In this document: piece by piece, positions 54,186 through 63,246 of the stretch | How the letters are laid out: the number at the start of each line of letters is the position of its first letter | Numbering within the stretch: the first letter of the stretch is position 1 | Assembly: GCA_026645945.1 (NCBI GenBank) | Contig: JAPKMO010000006.1 | Span: 1-64,000 of the forward strand | Direction: 5' to 3' | DNA: 64,000 nucleotides | DNA from: Anaerolineae bacterium | GTDB taxonomy: Bacteria > Chloroflexota > Anaerolineae > Aggregatilineales > Phototrophicaceae | The notes under the pieces: model-generated | Seen by the model: only the letters and a program-made list of their open reading frames with translations | What the model was told of the DNA's origin: nothing | Databases searched by the model: none | Position numbers and translations under genes: made by a program

Positions 54186-54911
54186 ATGCTCAATCCCTGG
54201 AATCCGCTCAGCCCGTTTCGTCTGCTGGCCTGGCTGCTGCTGGAGCCGGCGCGTCTGGCGGATTACCGCGCCCGCGCCGGAGAACGGTCGTCAAAAATCG
54301 TCGGTTCGTGGTTAACCAGCAGCCTGACCTGGCTGCCGATGCTGATTCCCCTGCTCGGTTACGGCCTGGGCAGCATCCCCGGCGCGTCGTCCGGCGGCCT
54401 GTATCTGGCCGGGGTGTTCGTCCTGTGCTGGCTGGCGACCGGCTTCCTGGGCGCGCGCGCCAGCGAACTGGTCGGGTTTATGGCCGGGGCGCTGACGTTT
54501 TTTGTCATCCTGGGCATTTCGTTCACCATCGCCGCCGGGGTGACGCCAGGATTTATCGCCGGGGGCGCGCTCAGCCTGATCGCCATCGTGGCGCGCGGCG
54601 TGGGCATGAGCGCCGGTGGACACTTCGCCTCCAACGTGGCCGGCGGGCTGGCCGGGGGCGTGGTGGCCGCCACCGTCACCCTGCTGGGCGGCGGGATGCT
54701 GGCGGGCGTTTTTCTGGCTTTTGCCGTCCCGCTGGCGCTGGTGCTGACGTACCTGCTCTCGCTGAACCTATCCATCCACCTGAATCGCAATATCCAAGCC
54801 GGGCGGCCATCCTTCCTCAGCCGGGTTGTGCTGGCGCTCATCCCGCTCGGCCTGCTGGTGCTGGTGTGGCTGTATTTCCTGGGCGGCTGGGCGCGGCTGC
54901 ACCCGGCCTGA
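54186..54911 (+). CDS. Multi-pass membrane protein of unknown function
   Basis: 241 residues with about seven hydrophobic segments and many Gly/Ala helices (for example GGLAGGVVAATVTLLGGG). The amphipathic N-terminus NPWNPLSPFRLLAWLLLEP would lie at the membrane surface. No transporter or enzyme motif is recognised. The gene is divergent from the AAA ATPase, 106 bases away, so the two may share a regulatory region. Confidence 0.7.
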   Translation: MLNPWNPLSPFRLLAWLLLEPARLADYRARAGERSSKIVGSWLTSSLTWLPMLIPLLGYGLGSIPGASSGGLYLAGVFVLCWLATGFLGARASELVGFMAGALTFFVILGISFTIAAGVTPGFIAGGALSLIAIVARGVGMSAGGHFASNVAGGLAGGVVAATVTLLGGGMLAGVFLAFAVPLALVLTYLLSLNLSIHLNRNIQAGRPSFLSRVVLALIPLGLLVLVWLYFLGGWARLHPA

Positions 54912-54971
54912 TACGGAAACTTTAATACCCTGCCGCCCGATTTTCGCGCGCCCCGGCAGCCTTATTTTGCG

Positions 54972-54984
54972 TATACCAGGTATA
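54972..54984. promoter_or_regulatory. TATACC-A-GGTATA palindrome
   Basis: A perfect 6-bp inverted repeat with one central base, 25 bases before the metallo-beta-lactamase gene. It overlaps the likely promoter and could be an operator. Confidence 0.35.
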
Positions 54985-55009
54985 TGTATGCTGATCGCGG
55001 GGAAGAAAA

Positions 55010-55690
55010 ATGCCGCCGGAAATCACCACCATCACTACGCCGTTTATCCTGCATATCAGTGTTAACTGCTACCTGGTCAAAAACGGCGGCAGTTTTTTCC
55101 TGATTGACACGGCTACTTCCGGCCAGCGCAGCGCGGTCGCAGCGGCGCTGGATAGGGCCGGCTGCCGCGCCGGCGACCTCAAGCTAATCGTTTTAACGCA
55201 CGGCGATTTTGACCACTGTGGCAGCGCTGCATACCTGCGCCGGGAGTTCGGCGGGCTGATCGCCATGCACGCCGACGACGCCGGCATGGTCGAACGCGGC
55301 GATATGCTGTGGAATCGCAAAACACCGCCGCTCCCGGTGAAGGCGCTAATGGGGCTGCTGTTCCGCCTGGACGAAGCCGACCACTTCACGCCCAATTTTT
55401 ACGTCAAAGAGGGCGACGATTTTTCGCCCTACGGCTTCGATGCCCGCGTCATTGAACTGCCAGGCCATTCTAAAGGTAATATCGGCCTGCTAACCGCCGA
55501 CGGCGATCTGTTCTGCGGCGACCTGCTGGGCAACACCGGCAAACCCGCCGTCTGGTCGCTGGTGGACGACCCGGCGGCCATGCGCGCCAGCGTCGAAAAA
55601 CTCGACCGCTTCGACATCCAGACCGTTTATCCGGGACACGGCCAGCCCTTCACGATGGCGCAGTTCCGCGCCGCTCGAACGCCGTTCTAA
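55010..55690 (+). CDS. Metallo-beta-lactamase-fold hydrolase (HxDxDH variant)
   Basis: 226 residues. The main metal motif reads THGDFDHCG: the second His of the usual HxHxDH is Asp, a variant seen in a large subfamily. Other ligands are in LPGHSKGN, FCGDLL and YPGHG. It is cytoplasmic and likely hydrolyses an ester or thioester; the substrate is unknown. GGAAG lies upstream of the ATG. Confidence 0.87.
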   Translation: MPPEITTITTPFILHISVNCYLVKNGGSFFLIDTATSGQRSAVAAALDRAGCRAGDLKLIVLTHGDFDHCGSAAYLRREFGGLIAMHADDAGMVERGDMLWNRKTPPLPVKALMGLLFRLDEADHFTPNFYVKEGDDFSPYGFDARVIELPGHSKGNIGLLTADGDLFCGDLLGNTGKPAVWSLVDDPAAMRASVEKLDRFDIQTVYPGHGQPFTMAQFRAARTPF

Positions 55691-55744
55691 CAAAACTGCC
55701 GCATAATCGGGCCATCGTTTTTAAATACCAGGACGCTGCCCGTT

Positions 55745-56362
55745 ATGCCCGAAATCGCCGTCCTCATCGTCGGAGACAACCCGCTCGCCCGGATGGGGCT
55801 GGCCTCGCTGCTGGCCGGCCAGCCGGGGCTGGCCGTCGTGGGGCAGGCCGTCGGCGGCAGCGGCTTGGCCGCCGACATTGACTTGTACCGCCCGGATGTG
55901 ATCGTCTGGGATATGGGCTGGAGCGCGCCGGAGCGGCTGGCCGACGCCCGCGAGAGCGGTGTGCCGGTAGTGGCGCTGCTGGCCGACCCCGCCCAGGCCG
56001 CCGATGCCCGCGCCGCCGGGGCGCGCGGTTTTTTGCCCGGCGACGCCGCCCCCGATGTCCTGGCCGCCGCCATTACTGCCGCCGCGTCCGGGCTGGCGGT
56101 GATGACGCCCGGCCTGCTGGAAACCCTGCTGCCCCCCGGCGACCCCGCCGCCGAACCGCCCGTCGAGGCGCTGACCGCCCGCGAACGCGACGTGCTGCAG
56201 CTGCTGGCCGAAGGGCTGCCCAACAAAACCATCGCCCGGCGGCTGGGCATTACCGATCACACCGTCAAGTTTCACGTCAACGCCATCATGGGCAAGCTGA
56301 ACGCGCAAAGCCGCACCGATGCGGTGGTGAAGGCCACCCGCCTGGGGCTGATTATTTTGTAA
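55745..56362 (+). CDS. LuxR-type response regulator with degenerate receiver
   Basis: 205 residues: a receiver-like domain (1-118) and a C-terminal LuxR/NarL helix-turn-helix (ALTARERDVLQLLAEG, NKTIARRLGITDHTVKFHV). The receiver keeps an Asp in VIVWDMGW at the phospho-acceptor place, but its N-terminal acidic pair is reduced to GDN and the conserved Lys is replaced (GARGFLPGDA). It may work without phosphorylation. No kinase is adjacent. Confidence 0.88.
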   Translation: MPEIAVLIVGDNPLARMGLASLLAGQPGLAVVGQAVGGSGLAADIDLYRPDVIVWDMGWSAPERLADARESGVPVVALLADPAQAADARAAGARGFLPGDAAPDVLAAAITAAASGLAVMTPGLLETLLPPGDPAAEPPVEALTARERDVLQLLAEGLPNKTIARRLGITDHTVKFHVNAIMGKLNAQSRTDAVVKATRLGLIIL

Positions 56363-56420
56363 GTCCAGAACAAAGCAAAAGGGTTATTGTAGTTCCTCTC
56401 GCTCAAAGTTAACTCCCCCA

Positions 56421-56449
56421 TTGTCCGAATCGCGCGCGCGCCGTACACT
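56421..56449 (+). promoter_or_regulatory. Promoter of the second metallo-beta-lactamase gene
   Basis: TTGTCC (56421-56426), a 17-base spacer and TACACT (56444-56449) lie 42 bases before the ATG. Confidence 0.55.
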
Positions 56450-56491
56450 GGAAAAAACGCCTCTTGTTAACCAGCAGAAAGCGAACGCCCT

Positions 56492-57472
56492 ATGTCCCAT
56501 GCCCTCGTCCCGGTAGCCGATGATATTTACCAGGTGCATCTGCCGCTGCCTTTCGCGCTCAACCGCGTCAACGTGTATCTGATTCGCGGCGCGGACGGCT
56601 GGACGGTGGTGGATACGGGGCTAAACACGCCGGAAGCGCGCGCCGCCTGGGACGCGGCTTTCACGTCGCTGGGCTTCAGGCCGGGCGACCTGCGCCAGAT
56701 CGTGCTGACGCACGCCCACCCCGATCACTTCGGCCTGGCCGGGTGGCTTCAGCAGCAGGCCGGCGAGCCGCTGCCGGTTTATCTTTCCGAGCGCGAGGCC
56801 GCTTTCGCCCGTTCGGTCTGGCTGGAGCAGCGTTTGGCGGATGGGTTCGATGCCTATCTGGCGCGCCTGGGTTTATCCCCGGACATGGCGGGGGTGGCGG
56901 CGCGCAGTTTTTACGGCACAGCCGAAATGACGCTGCCGCACCCGACGCGGCTGGAAACGCTCCAGCCCGGCGGCGAAATGCAGATCGGGCGGCGGCGTTT
57001 TAGCCTCATTCACGCGCCCGGCCACAGCGACGGCCAGCTTCTTTTTTACGACCCCGACGACCGCCTGCTGCTGTGCGGCGACCACGTGCTGATGAAAATC
57101 ACGCCCAATATCGGCGTCTGGCCGGAGGGGGACCCCGACCCGCTGGGGAGGTTTCTGGCTTCGCTGCACGACCTCAAACGATTGGATGTGCGGTTAGCCC
57201 TGCCGGGACACAAATCGCTCATCACCGACTGGGCAGGGCGGGTAGATGAACTGCTGGCGCACCACGAAACCCGGCTGGCGCACACGCTGGCCGCCGTCGA
57301 GGGCGGCGCAACGGTCTACGAAACCGCCCGCCGGATTTTTGACAGCGGCGCGTTTTCCCCGCACGAATGGCGCTTCGCCCTGGCGGAAACGCTGGCGCAC
57401 CTGGACTACCTGGAACGGCGCGGCAAGGTGCGCCGCCAGGACGCAGACATGCTGCGCTTCCGGGCGGTTTAA
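56492..57472 (+). CDS. Metallo-beta-lactamase-fold hydrolase
   Basis: 326 residues with the full metal motif THAHPDH, then HAPGHSDGQ, LCGDHVL and LPGHKS. A C-terminal helical extension with DYLERRGKVRR (about 250-326) is typical of the LACTB2/hydroxyacylglutathione hydrolase-like branch. The substrate is unknown. Confidence 0.9.
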   Translation: MSHALVPVADDIYQVHLPLPFALNRVNVYLIRGADGWTVVDTGLNTPEARAAWDAAFTSLGFRPGDLRQIVLTHAHPDHFGLAGWLQQQAGEPLPVYLSEREAAFARSVWLEQRLADGFDAYLARLGLSPDMAGVAARSFYGTAEMTLPHPTRLETLQPGGEMQIGRRRFSLIHAPGHSDGQLLFYDPDDRLLLCGDHVLMKITPNIGVWPEGDPDPLGRFLASLHDLKRLDVRLALPGHKSLITDWAGRVDELLAHHETRLAHTLAAVEGGATVYETARRIFDSGAFSPHEWRFALAETLAHLDYLERRGKVRRQDADMLRFRAV

Positions 57473-57558
57473 GGCGCCTCCCGCATTATTGGGGGCTTTC
57501 TCGAAACGGCGGCGGTTTACAATAGGGATGGCCGTTCGTATGGAGAAGGCTAACGACG

Positions 57559-57717
57559 ATGAGAATGGTCAAATATCTTGGACTGGCCTTTATCACCGCG
57601 CTGGTGTTCGCCCCCCGTTCATCCCGGCGGATGCCGCCGCGCCGCCGGTTTTACCCGCATGGTTACATGCGTGAGGAAGTGGAAGCCCTGCGCCGCGAAA
57701 GCCGCCCCCGCCGCTGA
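57559..57717 (+). CDS. Small membrane-associated basic protein
   Basis: A 52-codon frame with GGAGAAGG about 9 bases upstream and a TACAAT box at 57518-57523. The product has a hydrophobic start (VKYLGLAFITALVFAP) and an Arg/Pro-rich tail with RRMPPRRRFYP and EEVEALRRESRPRR. It is too short to recognise. The good ribosome site and signal-like start support it. Confidence 0.45.
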   Translation: MRMVKYLGLAFITALVFAPRSSRRMPPRRRFYPHGYMREEVEALRRESRPRR

Positions 57718-57746
57718 CCGCTCATGACAACCGCGACACAAAAGTA

Positions 57747-57788
57747 TGATGTTCATCATCACAAAAACCGCCCCCGGCGCGCTATAAT
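57747..57788 (+). promoter_or_regulatory. Promoter region of hypB
   Basis: TATAAT at 57783-57788 is a perfect -10 box 29 bases before the hypB ATG. A palindrome TGATG-TT-CATCA at 57747-57758 sits where a regulator could overlap the -35. The -35 itself is poor, which suits an activated promoter. Confidence 0.5.
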
Positions 57789-57816
57789 GGGATGGCAGTA
57801 AAGGAGATGGACATCA

Positions 57817-58485
57817 ATGGTAGTTAAACAGGTAGCGGTCGTCGAGCAGATTTTATCGGCCAATGACCAGCTTGCAGACCAGAACCGGCGTATGCTGGAC
57901 GAAGCCGGCGTTTTCGCGGTCAACATCATGTCTTCGCCCGGCGCGGGCAAAACCAGCACCATCGTCGCCACGCAGGAGCGGCTTAAAGACCGGCTGCGTA
58001 TCGGCATGGTGGACGGCGACATCGAAACCACCATTGACGCCGACCGCGCCGCGGCCGCCGGAATGCAGGCGGTTCAGATCAACACCGGCGGCAACTGCCA
58101 CCTGGACGCGGTGATGCTGTCCGGCGCGTTACGCAGCCTGCGCCTGGACGAGATTGACCTGCTGGTGGTCGAAAACGTCGGCAACCTGATCTGCCCCGCC
58201 GGCTTCAAGCTGGGGACGCACGTCAGCGTGCTGATCGCCAGCGTGCCGGAAGGCGACGATAAACCCTACAAATACCCGCCCATGTACCGGGGTGTGGACG
58301 CGCTCATCATCAACAAAATTGACCTGCTGCCCTACATCAGGTTCAACATGGATTATTTCGTCAAAGGCGTCGAAATCCTCAATCCGGGGCTGACGACCTT
58401 CCCGGTTTCCTGCGCCACCGGCGAGGGGCTGGACGCCTGGACGGACTGGCTGTACCAGAAGGTCATCAGCTACAAGGGAAAATAA
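57817..58485 (+). CDS. hypB: Hydrogenase nickel incorporation protein HypB
   Basis: GTPase that delivers Ni to the NiFe-hydrogenase large subunit. 222 residues: P-loop SSPGAGKTS (39-47), GDIETTIDADRA, the metal-site NCHLDA, ENVGNLICPA and NKIDLL. It lacks the N-terminal His-rich Ni-storage region. AAAGGAG precedes the ATG. It starts the run hypB-hypF-hypD-hypE; hypA, which normally works with it, is not in the window. Confidence 0.95.
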   Translation: MVVKQVAVVEQILSANDQLADQNRRMLDEAGVFAVNIMSSPGAGKTSTIVATQERLKDRLRIGMVDGDIETTIDADRAAAAGMQAVQINTGGNCHLDAVMLSGALRSLRLDEIDLLVVENVGNLICPAGFKLGTHVSVLIASVPEGDDKPYKYPPMYRGVDALIINKIDLLPYIRFNMDYFVKGVEILNPGLTTFPVSCATGEGLDAWTDWLYQKVISYKGK

Positions 58486-58514
58486 GGGCGCGCCCCGGCG
58501 GAATCAATGATCGG

Positions 58515-60776
58515 ATGATGGTCGGCAAAACGATACACATTACCGGCGTGGTACAGGGGGTGGGTTTCCGCCCCTTTGTTTACAAACTGGCCCGGCAGCA
58601 CGGCCTGGCCGGCTGGGTGCGGAACACATCGGCGGGCGTGGACATCCATGCTGAGGGCGAGCCGGAGTCGCTGCAAGCCTTCCTGGATGCGCTGACGGCC
58701 CAGGCCCCCCCACTGGCGCGCATAGACAGTCTGACCGCCGCCGACAGCCCGCCCGAATACCACGCCGCTTTTGAGATTCGTTACAGCGAGGCCCAACAGG
58801 GCGCGTTCCAGCCGATTTCGCCAGACATCGCCCTGTGCGCGGACTGCCGGCGCGAACTGCTCGACCCCGCCGACCGCCGCTTCCGCTACCCGTTCATTAA
58901 CTGCACCAACTGCGGGCCGCGTTTCACCATCATCACGGACATCCCCTACGACCGCCCGCTGACGACAATGGCAGCTTTTACGCTGTGCGCCGCCTGCGAA
59001 GCCGAATATCACGACCCCGCCGACCGCCGCTTCCATGCTCAGCCGGTGGCCTGCCCGGACTGCGGGCCGCAGGTGTGGCTGGAGGGCGGCGGCATAACCG
59101 CGCGCGGGGACGCGGCCATCCGGCAGGCGGCAGACGGCCTGCGCGCCGGGAAAATTCTGGCGATCAAAGGGTTAGGGGGTTTTCATCTGGCCTGCGACGC
59201 CACCAATACCGCCGCCGTCGCCGAACTGCGCCGCCGCAAGGGGCGGGTCGCCAAACCCTTCGCGCTGATGATGGCCGATCTGGAGATGGCCGAGCGCCAC
59301 TGCCAGGTTTCGCAGGTCGAAGCGCGTATTTTAACCTCGCCTGCTGCGCCCATCGTGCTGCTGCGCCGCCGACCGGAGGCCGCAGCGGTCGCGGCGGAGG
59401 TTGCGCCGGGGCAGGCCGTCCTGGGCGTGATGCTGCCCTATACGCCGCTGCACGTTCTGTTGTTCGAGGATGGGATGCCCCCGCTGGTGATGACCAGTGG
59501 CAACCTGTCTGAAGAGCCGATTGTGACCGATAACGCCGACGCCCGCGCCCGGCTGCCCGCGCTGGCCGATGTTTTCCTGATGCACGACCGCGACATCCAC
59601 ATCCGCACCGACGATTCGGTCGTGCGCGTGTTCGACGGCGAAGAACTGCCGGTGCGCCGGTCGCGGGGTTACGCGCCTTACCCGGTGCGGCTGCCGTTCG
59701 ATGTGCCACCCATGCTGGCGGTCGGCGCGGAACTCAAAAACACCTTCTGCGTCACACGCGATTCGTATGCTTTTATGAGCCACCACATCGGCGATCTGGA
59801 AACCTACGAAACGGTGCAGTCGTTCGAGCAGGGTATCACACATTTCGAGCGCCTGTTCCGCATCCAGCCGGGGCAGATCATTCACGACTTGCACCCGGAT
59901 TACCTGTCCACCCGCTACGCGCAAACCCGCGCCGAAGCCGAAGGGCTGCCCCGGCTGGCCGTCCAGCATCATCATGCCCATATCGCCGCCTGTCTGGCGG
60001 AAAATCGCCATCCCGGCGACCGCCCCGTGATCGGCGTCTGTTTCGATGGCACCGGTTACGGCACGGACGGCACGATCTGGGGCGGCGAATTTCTGATTGC
60101 CGATTACCGGAGCTTCGAGCGGGCCGCGCACCTCAAGCCGCTGCCGCTGCCCGGCGGCGACGCCGCCACGCGCAAACCGGCGCGCATCGCCCTGGCCTAC
60201 CTGCTGGCCTGCGGGCTTGCGCCGGACGATGACCTGCCGCCGCTGCGGGCGCTGTCCCCGGTCGAGCGGGACATCATCTACAAACAGGTAGCCGCCGGGC
60301 TGAATACGCCGCTCACCAGCAGTATGGGGCGGCTGTTCGACGCGGTTTCGGCGCTGGCCGGCATCTGCCAGGCCGTCACTTACGAAGGCCAGGCCGCCAT
60401 CGAACTGGAAGCAGCGGTTGACCCGGCGGAAAGCGGCGCGTATGATTTTGATACGGCGGCTGTGATTAGCCCGGCGGGCGCGCTGGAACAGGTGATCGCG
60501 GATTACCGGGCCGGCGTATCCCCGGCGGTGATTGCAGCGCGCTTCCACAACGGCGCGGCGCGGATGATACAGGATGCCTGCTTGCGGCTGTCGGAACAGT
60601 ACGGCCTGGACGAAGTGGCGCTCAGTGGCGGTGTGTTCCAGAATGTGATGCTGCTGGGCAAAACCCTGCCGCTGCTGCGCCAGGCCGGGTTGAGGGTTTA
60701 TAAGCACCGGCTGGTGCCGCCCAACGATGGCGGGCTGGCGCTTGGGCAGGCGGCCATTGGGTTTGGCAGTCGTTAA
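58515..60776 (+). CDS. hypF: Carbamoyltransferase HypF
   Basis: Makes the carbamoyl group that becomes the cyanide ligand of NiFe-hydrogenases. 753 residues in the usual order: acylphosphatase (1-92, VQGVGFRPFVY), two zinc fingers (about 108-185, CADCRRELL, NCTNCGPRF, CAACEAEY, CPDCGP), a YrdC-like domain (about 200-385, KGLGGFHLACDA) and a Kae1-like domain (about 400-753, HHHAHIAACLAE, GVCFDGTGYGTDG, ALSGGVFQN). It starts 29 bases after hypB. ATGs at 58515 and 58518 are both possible starts. Confidence 0.96.
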   Translation: MMVGKTIHITGVVQGVGFRPFVYKLARQHGLAGWVRNTSAGVDIHAEGEPESLQAFLDALTAQAPPLARIDSLTAADSPPEYHAAFEIRYSEAQQGAFQPISPDIALCADCRRELLDPADRRFRYPFINCTNCGPRFTIITDIPYDRPLTTMAAFTLCAACEAEYHDPADRRFHAQPVACPDCGPQVWLEGGGITARGDAAIRQAADGLRAGKILAIKGLGGFHLACDATNTAAVAELRRRKGRVAKPFALMMADLEMAERHCQVSQVEARILTSPAAPIVLLRRRPEAAAVAAEVAPGQAVLGVMLPYTPLHVLLFEDGMPPLVMTSGNLSEEPIVTDNADARARLPALADVFLMHDRDIHIRTDDSVVRVFDGEELPVRRSRGYAPYPVRLPFDVPPMLAVGAELKNTFCVTRDSYAFMSHHIGDLETYETVQSFEQGITHFERLFRIQPGQIIHDLHPDYLSTRYAQTRAEAEGLPRLAVQHHHAHIAACLAENRHPGDRPVIGVCFDGTGYGTDGTIWGGEFLIADYRSFERAAHLKPLPLPGGDAATRKPARIALAYLLACGLAPDDDLPPLRALSPVERDIIYKQVAAGLNTPLTSSMGRLFDAVSALAGICQAVTYEGQAAIELEAAVDPAESGAYDFDTAAVISPAGALEQVIADYRAGVSPAVIAARFHNGAARMIQDACLRLSEQYGLDEVALSGGVFQNVMLLGKTLPLLRQAGLRVYKHRLVPPNDGGLALGQAAIGFGSR

Positions 60777-60822
60777 CCATATTGATTGCTCGTTCCGTTC
60801 TGAGCTTTCTCCACCCCTCAAT

Positions 60823-60901
60823 CCCCTCCCCACTTCGTGGAAAGGGGACTGAGAAACCCGTTATGATCCATGTTTACCCCTCTCCAAAATTTGGGGAGGG
60901 G
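60823..60901. repeat. Pyrimidine/purine hairpins after hypF
   Basis: Two palindromes: CCCCTCCCCAC with GTGGAAAGGGG (60823-60847) and CCCCTCTCCAAA with TTTGGGGAGGGG (60877-60901). They resemble that at 45355-45388. A G-rich stretch GGGGGAGGGGGAGG follows. Together with repeat copy 6 they fill 60777-61025, where hypC would normally lie; no hypC is present. Confidence 0.5.
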
Positions 60902-60925
60902 CAGGGGGAGGGGGAGGAGAATGGC

Positions 60926-61010
60926 CTAGTTTATCTATAAACCCACCAGACAGTGGGCTTAAGCCCACTGTTATGCTATCAGATCAATCGGTTTATGGAT
61001 AGGTTCTTAA
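60926..61010 (+). repeat. MITE-like palindromic element, copy 6
   Basis: Full copy of the subfamily with TATAAACC / GGTTTATGG arms and the end AGGTTCTTAAT, like copy 3. The inner palindrome is perfect. It ends 15 bases before the hypD ATG and lies inside the hyp gene run. Confidence 0.86.
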
Positions 61011-61025
61011 TAAGAGGTTTAGCCG

Positions 61026-62126
61026 ATGAAATACCTGGATGAATACCGCGATGGCGAAATAACCCGGCGGCTGCTGGACGAAGTAGCGCGCACCGTCACG
61101 CGCCCCTGGACGATGATGGAAGTCTGCGGCGGGCAAACGCACAGCATCCTTAAAAGCGGACTGGATACGCTGCTGCCGCCGGAAATTACCCTGATTCACG
61201 GCCCCGGCTGCCCGGTGTGCGTAACACCGCTGGAACTGGTGGACAAAGCGGTGGCGATTGCCTCCCGCCCCAACGTCATTCTCACTTCTTACGGCGACAT
61301 GCTGCGCGTGCCGGGTTCGTCCCGCGATCTGTTCAGCGTCAAGGCACAGGGCGGCGACGTGCGAATCGTCTATTCGCCGCTGGACGCGCTCAAAATCGCC
61401 CAGGACAACCCGGAGCGCGAAGTCGTCTTTTTCGCCGTCGGCTTTGAAACCACCGCCCCGGCCAACGCCATGTCGGTTTTCCAGGCCAAACGCCAGGGCA
61501 TCAACAACTATTCGGTGCTGGTGTCGCACGTCACCGTGCCGCCGGTGCTGGCGGCGCTGCTGGAAGCCGACGACGTGCAGGTGGACGCCTTCCTGGCGCC
61601 GGGGCATGTTAACGCTGTGATGGGCTACTGGGAATACGAACAGCTTGTCGCCCGCTACCGCGTGCCGATGGTCGTTACCGGTTTCGAGCCAGTTGACCTG
61701 ATGCGCGGCATCCTGATGGTCGTGCGCCAGCTTGAGGAGGGGCGCGCCGAGGTCGAAAACGCCTATACCCGCGCCGTCACCCGCGAGGGCAACATCCCCG
61801 GCCAGCAGCTGGTGAGCCAGGTTTTTGAGCTGTGCGACCGCAAATGGCGCGGCATCGGCGTGATCCCGATGAGCGGCTACCGCCTGCGCGAGCCGTACCA
61901 GGCTTACGATGCCGAACGGCGCTTCCCCGACGTGGCGACCATCGAAACGTCCGAGTCGCCGTTGTGCATCAGCGGGCAGATACTCAAGGGCATCCGCAAG
62001 CCGGTAGACTGCGCGGCCTTCGGTAAGGAATGCACGCCGCAGACGCCGCTGGGCGCGACGATGGTTTCATCGGAAGGTGCCTGCGCGGCCTACTACCGCT
62101 ACGGGCGCTTCGAGCGGGCGCGATGA
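61026..62126 (+). CDS. hypD: Hydrogenase maturation protein HypD
   Basis: Scaffold on which the Fe(CN)2CO unit is built, normally with HypC. 366 residues: [20 protein letters not shown], the [14 protein letters not shown] strand, [11 protein letters not shown] and the C-terminal Cys cluster [14 protein letters not shown] and [12 protein letters not shown] that binds a 4Fe-4S cluster. All conserved cysteines are present. Its TGA overlaps a hypE ATG. Confidence 0.96.
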   Translation: MKYLDEYRDGEITRRLLDEVARTVTRPWTMMEVCGGQTHSILKSGLDTLLPPEITLIHGPGCPVCVTPLELVDKAVAIASRPNVILTSYGDMLRVPGSSRDLFSVKAQGGDVRIVYSPLDALKIAQDNPEREVVFFAVGFETTAPANAMSVFQAKRQGINNYSVLVSHVTVPPVLAALLEADDVQVDAFLAPGHVNAVMGYWEYEQLVARYRVPMVVTGFEPVDLMRGILMVVRQLEEGRAEVENAYTRAVTREGNIPGQQLVSQVFELCDRKWRGIGVIPMSGYRLREPYQAYDAERRFPDVATIETSESPLCISGQILKGIRKPVDCAAFGKECTPQTPLGATMVSSEGACAAYYRYGRFERAR

Positions 62127-62152
62127 TGGGCGGCGAGTTAGGGACAGATTTT

Positions 62153-63229
62153 ATGAACGATGACAACACCCTGAACCTGACCGGCTGGACATGCCCCGCG
62201 CCGCTGCGGAACTACCCGACCGTCGTGCTGGGACACGGCAGCGGCGGCAAAATGATGGCCGATTTAATTCAACACCTGTTCGCGCCGCTGCTGCGTAACG
62301 ACCTGCTGGCGCAGTTCGGCGACTCGACGCTGTTTAAGCTGGATGCCGCCGGCGGTGCGCCGCGCCTTGCCATCAGCACCGACTCGTTCGTCATTCACCC
62401 GCTCTTTTTCCCCGGCGGCAGCATCGGGGAACTGGCCGTTTATGGCACGGTCAATGATGTCGCCATGAGCGGCGCGACTCCGCTGTACCTCAGCGCCGGC
62501 TTCATTTTAGAAGAAGGGCTGCCGATGGACGACCTGGGGCGCATCGTAACGGCCTTTGCCGACGCTGCCCGCGCCGCCCAGGTGCAGATGATCGCGGCGG
62601 ATACCAAAGTCGTCAACCGGGGACACGGCGACGGCCTGTACATCAACACCACCGGCATCGGCGTTGTGCCGCCGGGCATTCACATCGCCCCCGACCGCGC
62701 CCGCCCCGGCGACCGCGTGCTGGTGAGCGGCACGATGGGCGATCATGGCATCGCCATCATGTCGGTGCGGGAAGGGCTGGCCTTCGACGCGCCCATCGTC
62801 AGCGACACCGCGCCGCTGCACGGGCTGGTACAGACCATGCTGAATATCACGCCGGACATTCACTGCCTGCGGGACGCCACGCGCGGCGGGCTGGCGGCGG
62901 TGCTGAATGAACTGGCAGCGGCCTCGCACGCCGGTATTGAGTTCGACGAATCCGCTGTGCCGGTGAATATGGCCGTGCAGAGCGCCTGCGATATGCTGGG
63001 GCTTGACCCGCTGCACGTCGCCAACGAAGGCAAGCTGGTGGCGATCCTGCCGCCGGAACACGCCGACGCCGTTCTGGAAGCCATGCGCGCCCACCCCTAC
63101 GGCGCTCAGGCGGCCATCATCGGCACGGTCACGGCGGAACACCCCGGCATCGTGCTGGCGCGCACCCGCATCGGCGCGCGCCGCGTGGTAGACCTGCCCG
63201 CCGGGGAACTGCTGCCGCGCATCTGCTAG
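62153..63229 (+). CDS. hypE: Hydrogenase maturation protein HypE
   Basis: Dehydrates the carbamoyl group to thiocyanate on its C-terminal Cys. 358 residues: GHGSGGKMM at the start, STDSFVIHPLFFPGG, NDVAMSGATPLYLSAG, DTKVVNRG, TRGGLAAVLNE and the required end PRIC. The ATG at 62153 has AGGGA at normal spacing; an earlier start at 62123, overlapping the hypD stop, would add ten residues. Confidence 0.95.
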   Translation: MNDDNTLNLTGWTCPAPLRNYPTVVLGHGSGGKMMADLIQHLFAPLLRNDLLAQFGDSTLFKLDAAGGAPRLAISTDSFVIHPLFFPGGSIGELAVYGTVNDVAMSGATPLYLSAGFILEEGLPMDDLGRIVTAFADAARAAQVQMIAADTKVVNRGHGDGLYINTTGIGVVPPGIHIAPDRARPGDRVLVSGTMGDHGIAIMSVREGLAFDAPIVSDTAPLHGLVQTMLNITPDIHCLRDATRGGLAAVLNELAAASHAGIEFDESAVPVNMAVQSACDMLGLDPLHVANEGKLVAILPPEHADAVLEAMRAHPYGAQAAIIGTVTAEHPGIVLARTRIGARRVVDLPAGELLPRIC

Positions 63230-63246
63230 AGGGGATAAATCCCCCG

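Noticed and set aside
59331-60833. Minus-strand frame of 500 codons opposite hypF
   Set aside because: Antisense shadow of a complete hypF with all domains.
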